From Glycomyces algeriensis (GTDB taxonomy: Bacteria; Actinomycetota; Actinomycetes; Mycobacteriales; Micromonosporaceae), in contig NZ_JAPZVR010000001.1 in the NCBI RefSeq assembly GCF_027622855.1, forward strand, positions 638,864-702,863: a DNA stretch of 64,000 nt, read 5' to 3'. The stretch's first letter is position 1. Every line of letters starts with the position of its first letter. The translations under genes were made by a program, and so were the position numbers. The notes beneath the pieces are model-generated. The model ran no database searches, was not told where the DNA came from, and saw nothing but the letters and a program-made list of their open reading frames with translations. Shown here in pieces: positions 17,321 through 24,561 of the stretch.

Positions 17321-17412
17321 ACGCAGCAGTCGCATGCCCGCCCGCGCGGTGCGGCCGATGAATCCCCGACCCCGGTGCAGTCTCAGTACCGGAGACCCGG
17401 AGAGGATTCGAC

Positions 17413-18081
17413 ATGACCGAACACGCATCGAGCACGACGCGAGCAGCGCGCAAGGCACGGCTGTGGCGCATGATCCACGCCGAGCGGGCGGCGCTGGCCG
17501 CCGACCTCGCCGGACTCGGCGAGGAGCGCTGGGCGACGCCGTCGCTCTGCGAGGGCCTGTCGGTGCGCGACGTCCTGGCGCACCTGACCTCCGGTGCGAC
17601 GATCGGCTGGGCCCGGTGGATGGCCGGGGTCCTCAAGTGCCGCTTCGACTTCGACAAGCAGGTGGTGATGCGCCTGCGGGAGCAGCTCGGCGCTGACCCG
17701 GAAGAGACGCTGGCGCGGTTCGGCCGCGCCGTCCCGAGCACGTCGAGCCCGGTGCCGCTGAAGGCGATGCTCGGCGAGTCGATCGTCCACGGCGAGGACA
17801 TCCGCCGCCCGCTGGGCCTGCCCCGCACCTATCCGGTCGAGACGATCACGCTCCTCGCCGAGTACTACCGCGGCTCGGACTTCGTGGTCGTCGCCAAGAA
17901 GCGGGTGCTCGACCTCCGCCTCGTCGCCACGGACGGCCCGTTCGAGGCCGGCACCGGCCCGCTCGTCTCCGGCCCCACGGTGGCCCTGGTCATGGCCATG
18001 ACCGGCCGAGCGGCGTTCTGCGACGACCTGGCAGGCGACGGCGTCCCCGTCCTGCGGGAACGCTGCGCGACCATGGGTTGA
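17413..18081 (+). CDS. Mycothiol-dependent maleylpyruvate isomerase-type (DinB-like) enzyme
   Basis: 222 residues of the family named for mycothiol-dependent maleylpyruvate isomerase. The four-helix DinB-like metal-binding bundle shows the typical WATPSLCEGLSVRDVLAHLTSG near residue 40, and a second ligand stretch GESIVHGEDIRRPLGLPR near 120. The conserved His residues (AHL, VHGED) would hold a divalent metal. Most family members act on unknown electrophiles with mycothiol, so the substrate is not certain. GAGAGGA precedes the ATG. Confidence 0.85.
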   Translation: MTEHASSTTRAARKARLWRMIHAERAALAADLAGLGEERWATPSLCEGLSVRDVLAHLTSGATIGWARWMAGVLKCRFDFDKQVVMRLREQLGADPEETLARFGRAVPSTSSPVPLKAMLGESIVHGEDIRRPLGLPRTYPVETITLLAEYYRGSDFVVVAKKRVLDLRLVATDGPFEAGTGPLVSGPTVALVMAMTGRAAFCDDLAGDGVPVLRERCATMG

Positions 18082-18097
18082 GAACGCGGCGGGTTGC

Positions 18098-18127
18098 GAA
18101 CGCGGCGGCCGTGAAGCCGCCGCGTTC
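18098..18127. terminator. Bidirectional terminator between convergent genes
   Basis: A perfect 11 bp stem, GAACGCGGCGG with CCGCCGCGTTC, around an 8-base loop lies between the stop codons at 18081 (+) and 18132 (-). Confidence 0.75.
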
Positions 18128-18131
18128 CTCG

Positions 18132-19088
18132 CTACCGGACCCGGTACGCGGCCACCGCCGCGTCGGTGTCCTCGCCGACCAGTTCCGCGTTGATCTGCGC
18201 CCCGGCCATCGCACCCGCCGCGGCGGCGGCGCCGACCTGGGCCATCAGGTCCGTGACGTTGCCCGCGACCCACACGCCGGGGACGTCGGTCCTGCCGAAC
18301 GGGTCGGCCGGGACGTGCTCGCCCGCGCCCGACGGGTGCTCGACCACGACGAGCCCCAGGTCCTGCAGGAATCCGGCCCGCGCCTCCATTCGCGAGGCCG
18401 TGGCCAGCACGGTCCGCGCCACGAACTCGCCGCTCGCCAACCGGACGCCGGTGATGCGCCCGTCCTCCGACTCAATGCGCTCGATCGCGCCATCCACGAT
18501 CCGGGTGCCGCGCGCCTTCAGCTTCTCGGCCTCCTCAGGCGGCAGGGCCAGCCGGTCGTTGGTGAACACCACCAGGTCGTCGGTCCACTGCCGGAACAGC
18601 AGCGCGCCGTGCATCGACATCGGTCCCGTCGCCACGATCCCGATCGGCTGGTCCCGGACCTCCCAGCCGTGGCAGTACGGGCAGTGGATCACGCCCCTGC
18701 CCCACTGCTCGGCCAGACCCGGGATCTCCGGCAGCCGGTCCACCAGGCCCGTGGTGACGAGCAGTTTGCGGGCCTTGACCTCCCGGCCGTCGGCCAGCGC
18801 GACGGTGAAGCCCTCCTCACCCGCCTTCGCGCCGGTGACGGACCCGTCGACCACGTGCCCGCCGTACTGCCGTACCTCGCCGCGCCCGATCGCCAGCAGC
18901 TCGGACGGCGGCATGCCCTCGCGGCCGAGCAGGCCGTGGACGCCCTCGGCCGGGGCGTTGCGCGGTTCGCCCGCGTCGATCACGGCCACCGACCGCCGCG
19001 CGCGGGCGAGCATGAGCGCCCCGTTCAGTCCCGCGGCGCCGCCGCCGATCACCACGGCGTCGTACTGTTCCCTCAGTTCATCGGTCAC
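18132..19088 (-). CDS. Thioredoxin-reductase-like FAD/NAD(P)-dependent oxidoreductase
   Basis: 318 residues with two dinucleotide-binding folds. The FAD motif is AVVIGGGAAGLNGALMLARA near residue 12. The redox-active CPYC of thioredoxin-reductase-like proteins is in VIHCPYCHGWEV. The second pyridine-nucleotide site reads IGIVATGP, and the C-terminal FAD motif is GVWVAGNVTDLMAQVG. It probably reduces a disulfide partner or small molecule; no thioredoxin gene is adjacent. GTG 19088 is preceded by GGAGGT at a proper distance. It is divergent from an XRE-cupin regulator with repeated operators between them. Confidence 0.88.
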   Translation of the reverse strand: MTDELREQYDAVVIGGGAAGLNGALMLARARRSVAVIDAGEPRNAPAEGVHGLLGREGMPPSELLAIGRGEVRQYGGHVVDGSVTGAKAGEEGFTVALADGREVKARKLLVTTGLVDRLPEIPGLAEQWGRGVIHCPYCHGWEVRDQPIGIVATGPMSMHGALLFRQWTDDLVVFTNDRLALPPEEAEKLKARGTRIVDGAIERIESEDGRITGVRLASGEFVARTVLATASRMEARAGFLQDLGLVVVEHPSGAGEHVPADPFGRTDVPGVWVAGNVTDLMAQVGAAAAAGAMAGAQINAELVGEDTDAAVAAYRVR

Positions 19089-19131
19089 TGCGACCACCTC
19101 CGCGCCCCACGGTAAAGGTGCCCCCGTGAAA

Positions 19132-19161
19132 CTGGCAAACATTCTTGCCGATCTGGCAAAC
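19132..19161. promoter_or_regulatory. Operator cluster: two direct CTGGCAAAC repeats around an inverted half-site
   Basis: CTGGCAAAC occurs at 19132-19140 and again at 19153-19161, exactly 21 bases (two helical turns) apart. TTGCC at 19145-19149 is inverted to GGCAA at 19134-19138. The cluster lies between the divergent oxidoreductase and XRE-cupin genes and probably binds that regulator. Confidence 0.65.
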
Positions 19162-19168
19162 TCGAGGC

Positions 19169-19756
19169 ATGGACGACGCGATGGACCAGGCGCTCGGCGC
19201 GGTGGGCCCGCGCCTGCGGGCGCTGAGGAAGGCGCGCGAGGCGACCCTCGCGGATCTCTCGGAGCAGACCGGGATCTCCGTGAGCACCCTCTCGCGGTTG
19301 GAGTCCGGGGCCCGCAAGCCGACCCTGGAACTCCTGCTGCCCTTGGCGAAAGCCCACAACGTCACCCTCGACGACCTCGTGGACGCGCCGCCCACGGGCG
19401 ATCCGCGCATCCACATGCGACCGGTGACCCGCCACGGCATGATCCTGCTGCCGCTCACCCGCCGCCCCGGCGGCATCCAGGCCTACAAGCTCATCATTCC
19501 CGGCGGCGGCAAGAGCGAGCCGACCCCGCAGGTCCACGAGGGGTACGAGTGGATGTACGTCCTGAACGGGAACCTGCGGGTCGTCCTCGGCGAGCACGAC
19601 TTCGTGATGAAGCCGGGCGAGGCCGCCGAGTTCGACACGCGCACCCCGCACTGGTTCGGCAACGCCGATGAGCGGTCCGTGGAGTTCCTGAGCCTCTTCG
19701 GCAGCCAGGGCGAACGGGCCCACCTGCGCGCCAAGCCCAAAGCCAAGGGCGGCTGA
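19169..19756 (+). CDS. XRE-family regulator with C-terminal cupin domain
   Basis: 195 residues. The N-terminal helix-turn-helix reads LRALRKAREATLADLSEQTG, then ISVSTLSRLESGARKPTLEL. The C-terminal cupin barrel (about 95-185) has the metal-site pattern VHEGYEWMYVLNG and the second motif FDTRTPHWFGN. Such proteins sense a small ligand in the cupin pocket. ATG 19169 is chosen over 19145 because the operator repeats would otherwise be coding. It is divergent from the FAD oxidoreductase it probably controls. Confidence 0.88.
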   Translation: MDDAMDQALGAVGPRLRALRKAREATLADLSEQTGISVSTLSRLESGARKPTLELLLPLAKAHNVTLDDLVDAPPTGDPRIHMRPVTRHGMILLPLTRRPGGIQAYKLIIPGGGKSEPTPQVHEGYEWMYVLNGNLRVVLGEHDFVMKPGEAAEFDTRTPHWFGNADERSVEFLSLFGSQGERAHLRAKPKAKGG

Positions 19757-19763
19757 GCGCCGC

Positions 19764-20711
19764 TCAGGCGAAGGCGTTCACGCCGGTGAGCTCGGCCGAG
19801 AACGCCCACAGCCGCTTCGCCTCGTCGGGGTCGACCGCGTGCGGCCGGACGCCCGGTCCGGGCCCCGGGTCGGGGTTCACCGCCGCGACCTCGCAGTCCT
19901 CCAGGTAGACCCCGCCGCGGCCGTCCAGCTGCGGTGACACGGCCGCCCAGGTCTGCGTGGCCGCGCCCTGCTCGGGGGTCTTGAAGTGGGCCGGCGGCCG
20001 GCCGTGCTCGTCGATCCAGCCGATCTCGCGCTGCTCGGCCTCGCTGAAGTGCCGCTGCAGCGGGGTGAGGATCGCCCCGGGGTGCAGTGTGAACGCCCGG
20101 ATTCCGGCGCCGCGGGCGAGCCGGTCGAGCTCGACGGCGAAGAGCGCGTTCGCGGTCTTCGACTGCCCGTAGGCCAGCCCGCGGTCGTACTCGGTGGCGA
20201 AGTGCGGGTCGTCCCAGCGGATCGCGGACTGGCGGTGGCCGACCGAGGAGACGGACACGACCCGGGCGCCCGCGAGCACCGGCATGAGCCGGTTCACGAG
20301 CGCGTAGTGCCCGAGGTGGTTGACGGCGAACTGGAGTTCCCAGCCTTGCGGCGTCCGCGTCTCGGGGCAGGCCATGACGCCCGCGCTGTTGACGAGGACG
20401 TCGATCCGCCGTCCGTCGGCGATCCGCCGCTCGGCGAACGTCCGGACGCTGTCGGGGTCGGCGAGGTCGAGGTCGTCCACCTCGGCGCCGTCGATCCCCT
20501 CGAGGTGCTTCCTGGCGAGGTCGGGCCGGCGCGCCGGGACGATCACCGTCGCCCCGGCGCGCGCCAGCGCCCGCGTGGTCTCCAGGCCGATACCGGAGTA
20601 GCCGCCGGTCACGACCGCGGTCGTCCCGGTCAGGTCGAGTCCGTCGATGACATCGGTTGCGGTGGAACGGTTGTCGAAGCCGGATCCGATCGGTCGCTGC
20701 TGTTCGCTCAT
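19764..20711 (-). CDS. Short-chain dehydrogenase/reductase, tandem paralogue A
   Basis: 315 residues of the retinol-dehydrogenase-like SDR branch. The NADP-binding motif TAVVTGGYSGIGLETTRAL is near residue 31. NSAGVM, the catalytic Ser (SVSSVGH) and YGQSK complete the active site. The C-terminal 17 residues (DEAKRLWAFSAELTGVN and on) are the same in paralogue B at 20758-21696, and most of the sequence matches it. It follows B by 46 bases but has its own copy of the MerR-type promoter, so the duplication included the promoter. Substrate unknown; probably an aldehyde or ketone. Confidence 0.9.
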   Translation of the reverse strand: MSEQQRPIGSGFDNRSTATDVIDGLDLTGTTAVVTGGYSGIGLETTRALARAGATVIVPARRPDLARKHLEGIDGAEVDDLDLADPDSVRTFAERRIADGRRIDVLVNSAGVMACPETRTPQGWELQFAVNHLGHYALVNRLMPVLAGARVVSVSSVGHRQSAIRWDDPHFATEYDRGLAYGQSKTANALFAVELDRLARGAGIRAFTLHPGAILTPLQRHFSEAEQREIGWIDEHGRPPAHFKTPEQGAATQTWAAVSPQLDGRGGVYLEDCEVAAVNPDPGPGPGVRPHAVDPDEAKRLWAFSAELTGVNAFA

Positions 20712-20717
20712 GCCCCG

Positions 20718-20748
20718 AATCTACGGCCTGGAGTGCGCTCCAACGCAA
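20718..20748 (-). promoter_or_regulatory. MerR-type promoter of SDR paralogue A
   Basis: On the minus strand TTGCGT (20743-20748) and TAGATT (20718-20723) are separated by 19 bases. The spacer contains the near-palindrome TGGAGCGCACTCCA (20729-20742). A 19-base spacer with a central dyad is the hallmark of MerR-activated promoters. No MerR gene lies nearby. Confidence 0.65.
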
Positions 20749-20757
20749 ACCGCCAGA

Positions 20758-21696
20758 TCAGGCGAAGGCGTTCACGCCGGTGAGCTCGGCCGAAAACGCC
20801 CACAGCCGCTTCGCCTCGTCGGGGTCGACCGCGTAGGGCCGCACGCCCGACCACTCCTCGGACACCTCGGCGACCTCGCAGTCCTCGAGGTAGAGCCCGC
20901 CCATGCCGTCGAGCCGCGGCGAGGTGGCGGCCCAGGTCTGGGTCCCGGCGCCCTGCTCGGTGGTCTTGAACCGCTCGGGCGGGTTGCCCTCGTCGTCGAT
21001 CCAGCCCATCTCCTTCTGCTCCGCCAAGGGGATGTGCCGCTGCAGCGGCGTGAGGATCGCCCCGGGGTGCAGTGCGAAGGAGCGGATGCCAGAGCTCTGT
21101 CCGAGCCGGTCGAGTTCGACGGCGAACAGGATGTTCGCGGTCTTCGACTGCCCGTAGGCCTTCCAGCGGTCGTAGCCCTGCTCGAAGTGCGGGTCGTCCC
21201 AGCGGATCGGCGAGTTGCCGTGCCCGCCTGAGGAGGTCATGACGACGCGCGCGCCCTCCAGGAGCGGGATGAGGCGGTTCACGAGGGCGTAATGGCCCAG
21301 GTGGTTGGTGGCGAACTGGAGCTCCCAGCCCCGCTCGGTGCGCGTCTCCGGGCAGGCCATGATCCCGGCGTTGCCGAGGAGCATGTCGAAGCGCCGCCCG
21401 TCGGCGAGGCGCCGTTCGGCGAACTGCCGGACGCTGTCGAGGTCGGCGAGGTCGAGGTCGTCCACCTCGACGCCGTCGATGTCCTTCAGGCTCGCGGCGG
21501 CGAGGTCGGGCCGGCGGGCGGGGACGATCACCGTCGCCCCGGCGTTCGCCAGCGCCCGCGTGGTCTCGAGGCCGATGCCGGAGTAACCGCCGGTCACCAC
21601 GGCGGTCTTCCCGGTGAGGTCGATGCCCGCGAGGACGTCGGCGGCGGTGGAGCGGTTGTTGAAGCCGGAGTCGATCGGCTGCTGCTTGTCGGTCAT
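20758..21696 (-). CDS. Short-chain dehydrogenase/reductase, tandem paralogue B
   Basis: 312 residues, closely similar to paralogue A throughout. It has TAVVTGGYSGIGLETTRAL, GNAGIM, a catalytic Ser in MTSSGGH and YGQSK. Differences cluster in the middle and near the C-terminus (SEEWSGVRPYAVD versus a longer Pro/Gly stretch in A), where substrate specificity usually lies. Its promoter carries a perfect 16 bp palindrome. It is the upstream copy of the pair. Confidence 0.9.
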   Translation of the reverse strand: MTDKQQPIDSGFNNRSTAADVLAGIDLTGKTAVVTGGYSGIGLETTRALANAGATVIVPARRPDLAAASLKDIDGVEVDDLDLADLDSVRQFAERRLADGRRFDMLLGNAGIMACPETRTERGWELQFATNHLGHYALVNRLIPLLEGARVVMTSSGGHGNSPIRWDDPHFEQGYDRWKAYGQSKTANILFAVELDRLGQSSGIRSFALHPGAILTPLQRHIPLAEQKEMGWIDDEGNPPERFKTTEQGAGTQTWAATSPRLDGMGGLYLEDCEVAEVSEEWSGVRPYAVDPDEAKRLWAFSAELTGVNAFA

Positions 21697-21702
21697 GCCA
21701 CC

Positions 21703-21733
21703 ACGCTACGGCTTGGAGTGCACTCCAACGCAA
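21703..21733 (-). promoter_or_regulatory. MerR-type promoter of SDR paralogue B with perfect palindrome
   Basis: On the minus strand TTGCGT (21728-21733) and TAGCGT (21703-21708) are 19 bases apart. The perfect palindrome TTGGAGTGCACTCCAA (21713-21728) fills most of the spacer. It is the same arrangement as upstream of paralogue A. Confidence 0.7.
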
Positions 21734-21776
21734 ACCGCCAGGTCAGCACTCCGCACCGACCTGAGTGGAGTCTCGT

Positions 21777-22505
21777 TTAGTCGAGGAAGCCCAGGACGTG
21801 CGCCAGGCCGCGCTCGCCCATGCGGACCTCGCCCGGGAGGATGTACGCGCGCAGGCCGCTCGCCGCCGCGCCGCCGTCCTTGGCCGGGTTGTCGCCGACC
21901 ATCAGCGTGCGGCGCGGGTCGACGCCGAGGCGCTCGCACGCCGCGCGGAACAGCACGGGGTCGGGCTTCTCGGTGCCGTACTGGTACGAGATGACGCGCA
22001 CGTCGATGAGGTCGACCAGGCCGAAGTGCTCCATGTGTACGCCCACGTCCCACGGGAAGTCCGAGACGATGCCGGTCTTGATCCCGCGGCGGCGCAGCTC
22101 CCGCAGCAGCGGCTCGGTGTCCGGGTAGGGCACCCACGCGTCGGGGGCGGCGATCGCGTCGTACGCCTCGGCCTCGATGCCCTGGAGGAAGTCGACGTGC
22201 TCGAACCAGCCGAGGAGGGCCGTGCGGTGCTGCTCGGCGGACTCGTCGCGGCCGATCTGCAGGGCGGCGACCTCGGGGATGCGGTAGGCCTCGCCGAGCT
22301 GCGCGACGGTCTTCTCGAGCAGGTCGTCGTCCAGGACGCGGCCCGTGGCGGCGGCGACCCGGCGCAGCCAGGTGCCCGCGTCGATGAGCTTGAAGATGGT
22401 GTTGCTGAAGTCGAACAGGACCGCCTCGATCGGCGGCACGGGCTCGGACTGCTCGGCCGCGGTCGGCCGGTAGGCGACGGCTGAGTCGAAGAGGCTGTGG
22501 ATCAC
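21777..22505 (-). CDS. HAD-superfamily hydrolase with altered motif I
   Basis: 242 residues of the haloacid-dehalogenase superfamily with a helical cap. Motif I reads VLFDFSNTIFKL: the nucleophile Asp is present, but the second Asp of DxD is Ser. Motif II is IVSDFPW, motif III Lys is in YQYGTEKPDP, and motif IV is LMVGDNPAKDG. Without the general-acid Asp it may not be a simple phosphatase; other HAD enzymes also lack it. The GTG at 22505 is preceded by GGAAGG; the frame extends further upstream but without conserved sequence. Confidence 0.85.
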   Translation of the reverse strand: MIHSLFDSAVAYRPTAAEQSEPVPPIEAVLFDFSNTIFKLIDAGTWLRRVAAATGRVLDDDLLEKTVAQLGEAYRIPEVAALQIGRDESAEQHRTALLGWFEHVDFLQGIEAEAYDAIAAPDAWVPYPDTEPLLRELRRRGIKTGIVSDFPWDVGVHMEHFGLVDLIDVRVISYQYGTEKPDPVLFRAACERLGVDPRRTLMVGDNPAKDGGAAASGLRAYILPGEVRMGERGLAHVLGFLD

Positions 22506-22626
22506 GGCGGGCCTTCCGTCCTGGACTGCGGCGGTCGCCGCAACCGTAACCGAGCACGGGCGACCCCACCACGGTTCCGGCCGCACTTCACACCGGGAAC
22601 CGCTGAGTTCCGCAGCCGTTAAACCG

Positions 22627-22656
22627 TTGGCCACCGCGGCACCGGGACCGCATACT
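22627..22656 (+). promoter_or_regulatory. Promoter giving a probably leaderless mRNA
   Basis: TTGGCC (22627-22632), 18 bases, then CATACT (22651-22656). The ATG of the phosphotransferase gene is only seven bases after the -10, so transcription should start at or next to the start codon. No ribosome binding site is present. Confidence 0.5.
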
Positions 22657-22662
22657 CTGCGG

Positions 22663-23307
22663 ATGCGTCGACTCCCGCACGGCTACACGAACCGGACCAC
22701 CCGCGACCGGGCGACGGTGGTGAAGCATTACGAAGGGCCCGACGCGGAGCTGCGGCTCGAACGCGAACGCCTGGTGCTGACCGCGCTGGCCGGCACGGTC
22801 CCGGTGCCCCCACTGCTCGGCGCGGGCGAGGGCGCGTTGACGCTCGGCTTCGTCGAGGGCGCGCCCGGCCAGGAGCTCCTCGACTCCGGCGACGCGGCCG
22901 AGGTCCTGCGCTCCTGCGGCGAGGTCCTGCGTCGCATTCACGCGACCACGGGCGCCCTCGGCGAGGGCACGCTGGTCCACGGCGACTTCGGGCCGAACAA
23001 CCTCCTGCTCGACCCGGTCGGTTACGCGGTGACCGCGGTCGTCGACTGGGAGTTCGCGCATCTCGGCGACCCGATCGAGGACCTCGCGTGGTGCGAGTGG
23101 ATCGTGCGGATGCACCACCCCGACCGGGTCGGGGCGCTCGACGCGTTCTTCGAGGGCTACGGCGCGTCGGTTCCGGACTGGCCGCTGCGCCGGGCCGCCA
23201 TGGTCGACCGGTGCCTGGAGCTGCGCGAGTTCTGCCGCCGCTGGGATCCGGATGGTCCAGCCGTCGCCGAATGGGAGCGGCGGGCCGAGGTCACCGCGGG
23301 CTGGTGA
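22663..23307 (+). CDS. Aminoglycoside phosphotransferase-family (APH) kinase
   Basis: 214 residues with the antibiotic-kinase/choline-kinase fold. The catalytic loop is LVHGDFGPNNLL (His106, Asp108, Asn113) and the metal-binding loop is VVDWEFAHLGDPIEDLAW (Asp128). It is shorter than typical resistance kinases (about 260-270 residues) because the N-terminal lobe is small. The family phosphorylates many small hydroxylated compounds, so a resistance role cannot be assumed. The mRNA appears leaderless. Its 3' end overlaps the convergent GST-like gene by 17 bases. Confidence 0.82.
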   Translation: MRRLPHGYTNRTTRDRATVVKHYEGPDAELRLERERLVLTALAGTVPVPPLLGAGEGALTLGFVEGAPGQELLDSGDAAEVLRSCGEVLRRIHATTGALGEGTLVHGDFGPNNLLLDPVGYAVTAVVDWEFAHLGDPIEDLAWCEWIVRMHHPDRVGALDAFFEGYGASVPDWPLRRAAMVDRCLELREFCRRWDPDGPAVAEWERRAEVTAGW

Positions 23308-24439
23308 TGTTGGCGTAGAGCGGGTTCGCACCCGGCGGGCGCTCGTCGTCGGCTACCGGCCCGGGCGCGGTGCCGTCGCCGAACGGGCTGCCGCCCAAGG
23401 ACTCCCGGCCGTGCTCGGAGAGCCAGTTCGCGAGGTCCGGGCCCGCAGGTACCACCTGGGTCGGGTTGATGTCCTCGTGCACGACGTAGTAGTGCCGCTT
23501 GATCTGGTCGAAGTCCACAGTGTCCCCGAATCCGGAGGTCTGGAACAGGTCGCGCGCGTACGCCCACAGGACCGGCATCTCGGCGAGCTTGTTCCGGTTG
23601 CACTTGAAGTGGCCGTGGTAGACCGGGTCGAACCGCACGAGGGTCGTGAAGAGCCGCACGTCGGCTTCCGTTATGTGCTCGCCCATGAGGTACCGCTGCC
23701 CGGCCAGGCGCTCCTCGAGCCAGTCGAGGGCCTTGAACAGCCGCTTGTACGAGAGCTCGTAGGCGCGCTGGGACCCGGCGAAGCCCGCGCGGTAGACGCC
23801 GTTGTTGATCTCGGTGAAGATCCGCTCGATCACCGGGAGCATCTCGTCGATGAGCGACTCCGGCAGCAGGTCCGGCGCGCCCTCGCGGTGGTGCCCGGCC
23901 CACTGGGTGGAGAGGTCGAAGGTCAGCTGCGGGTAGTTGTTGGTGACGAGCTGACCGGTGGGCACGTCCACGAGCGCGGGCACGGTGATGCCGCGCGGGT
24001 ACTCGGGGAAGCGCTTGAAGTAGTGCTCCTGCAGCCGCTCGGTGCCGAGCACGGGGTCGCGTCCGTCGGGGTTCAGGTCGAACGTCCACGAGCGCACGTC
24101 GTGCACCGGCCCCGGCGTCGCCAGCGAGATGGCGGACTCGAGGCCGAGCAGGCGGCGGATGATGATCGACCGGTGCGCCCACGGGCAGGCCCGCGCGGCC
24201 ACGAGCCGGTAGCGGCCCGGCTCGACCGGCCAGGCCAGCGCGCCCTCGGTGAGCCCGGCCATGCGCGGGTCGCCGATCTTCGAGTGCGCCTCGACGGGCG
24301 CCGCCCGCACGGCCGCCGCGTCGGCCACGACGCGGTCCTCGATGTAGTTGGTGTCCCTGGTGAACTCGCCGCCGGTCACGTACGCGCCCTTGGTGGAGTG
24401 CGCGGTGCCGTCGGTCCGGTTGGGTTCGCTCTGTGCCAC
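23291..24439 (-). CDS. Xi-class glutathione S-transferase-like / quinone-thiol reductase (YqjG/ECM4 family)
   Basis: 382 residues with the family layout. The thioredoxin-like part has catalytic Cys in AARACPWAHRSIIIRRLLGL near residue 85. NNYPQLTFDLSTQW and a helical C-terminal domain with YLMGEHITEADVRLFTTLVRFDPVYHGHFKCN follow. In proteobacteria such enzymes reduce glutathionyl-hydroquinones. This organism probably uses mycothiol, so the thiol partner may differ. About the last 50 residues are Pro/Gly-rich and look like an extra tail. Confidence 0.87.
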   Translation of the reverse strand: MAQSEPNRTDGTAHSTKGAYVTGGEFTRDTNYIEDRVVADAAAVRAAPVEAHSKIGDPRMAGLTEGALAWPVEPGRYRLVAARACPWAHRSIIIRRLLGLESAISLATPGPVHDVRSWTFDLNPDGRDPVLGTERLQEHYFKRFPEYPRGITVPALVDVPTGQLVTNNYPQLTFDLSTQWAGHHREGAPDLLPESLIDEMLPVIERIFTEINNGVYRAGFAGSQRAYELSYKRLFKALDWLEERLAGQRYLMGEHITEADVRLFTTLVRFDPVYHGHFKCNRNKLAEMPVLWAYARDLFQTSGFGDTVDFDQIKRHYYVVHEDINPTQVVPAGPDLANWLSEHGRESLGGSPFGDGTAPGPVADDERPPGANPLYANITSPR

Positions 24440-24561
24440 ACGCCCAGCCTACGCATCGCCGAGCCGGCGGGTGCCGCGCGCGCGAGACCGTCCGGCCGAT
24501 TCTTCCAAGGGGTTGAGAAAGTACTGGACGTTCGCGGTGCGGCGGCGAATACTTGACCGCC

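Noticed and set aside
22663-23307. Calling the APH-fold kinase an aminoglycoside resistance gene
   Set aside because: The fold is shared by kinases for choline, fructosamine, homoserine and other compounds. The short N-lobe gives no evidence for aminoglycosides.
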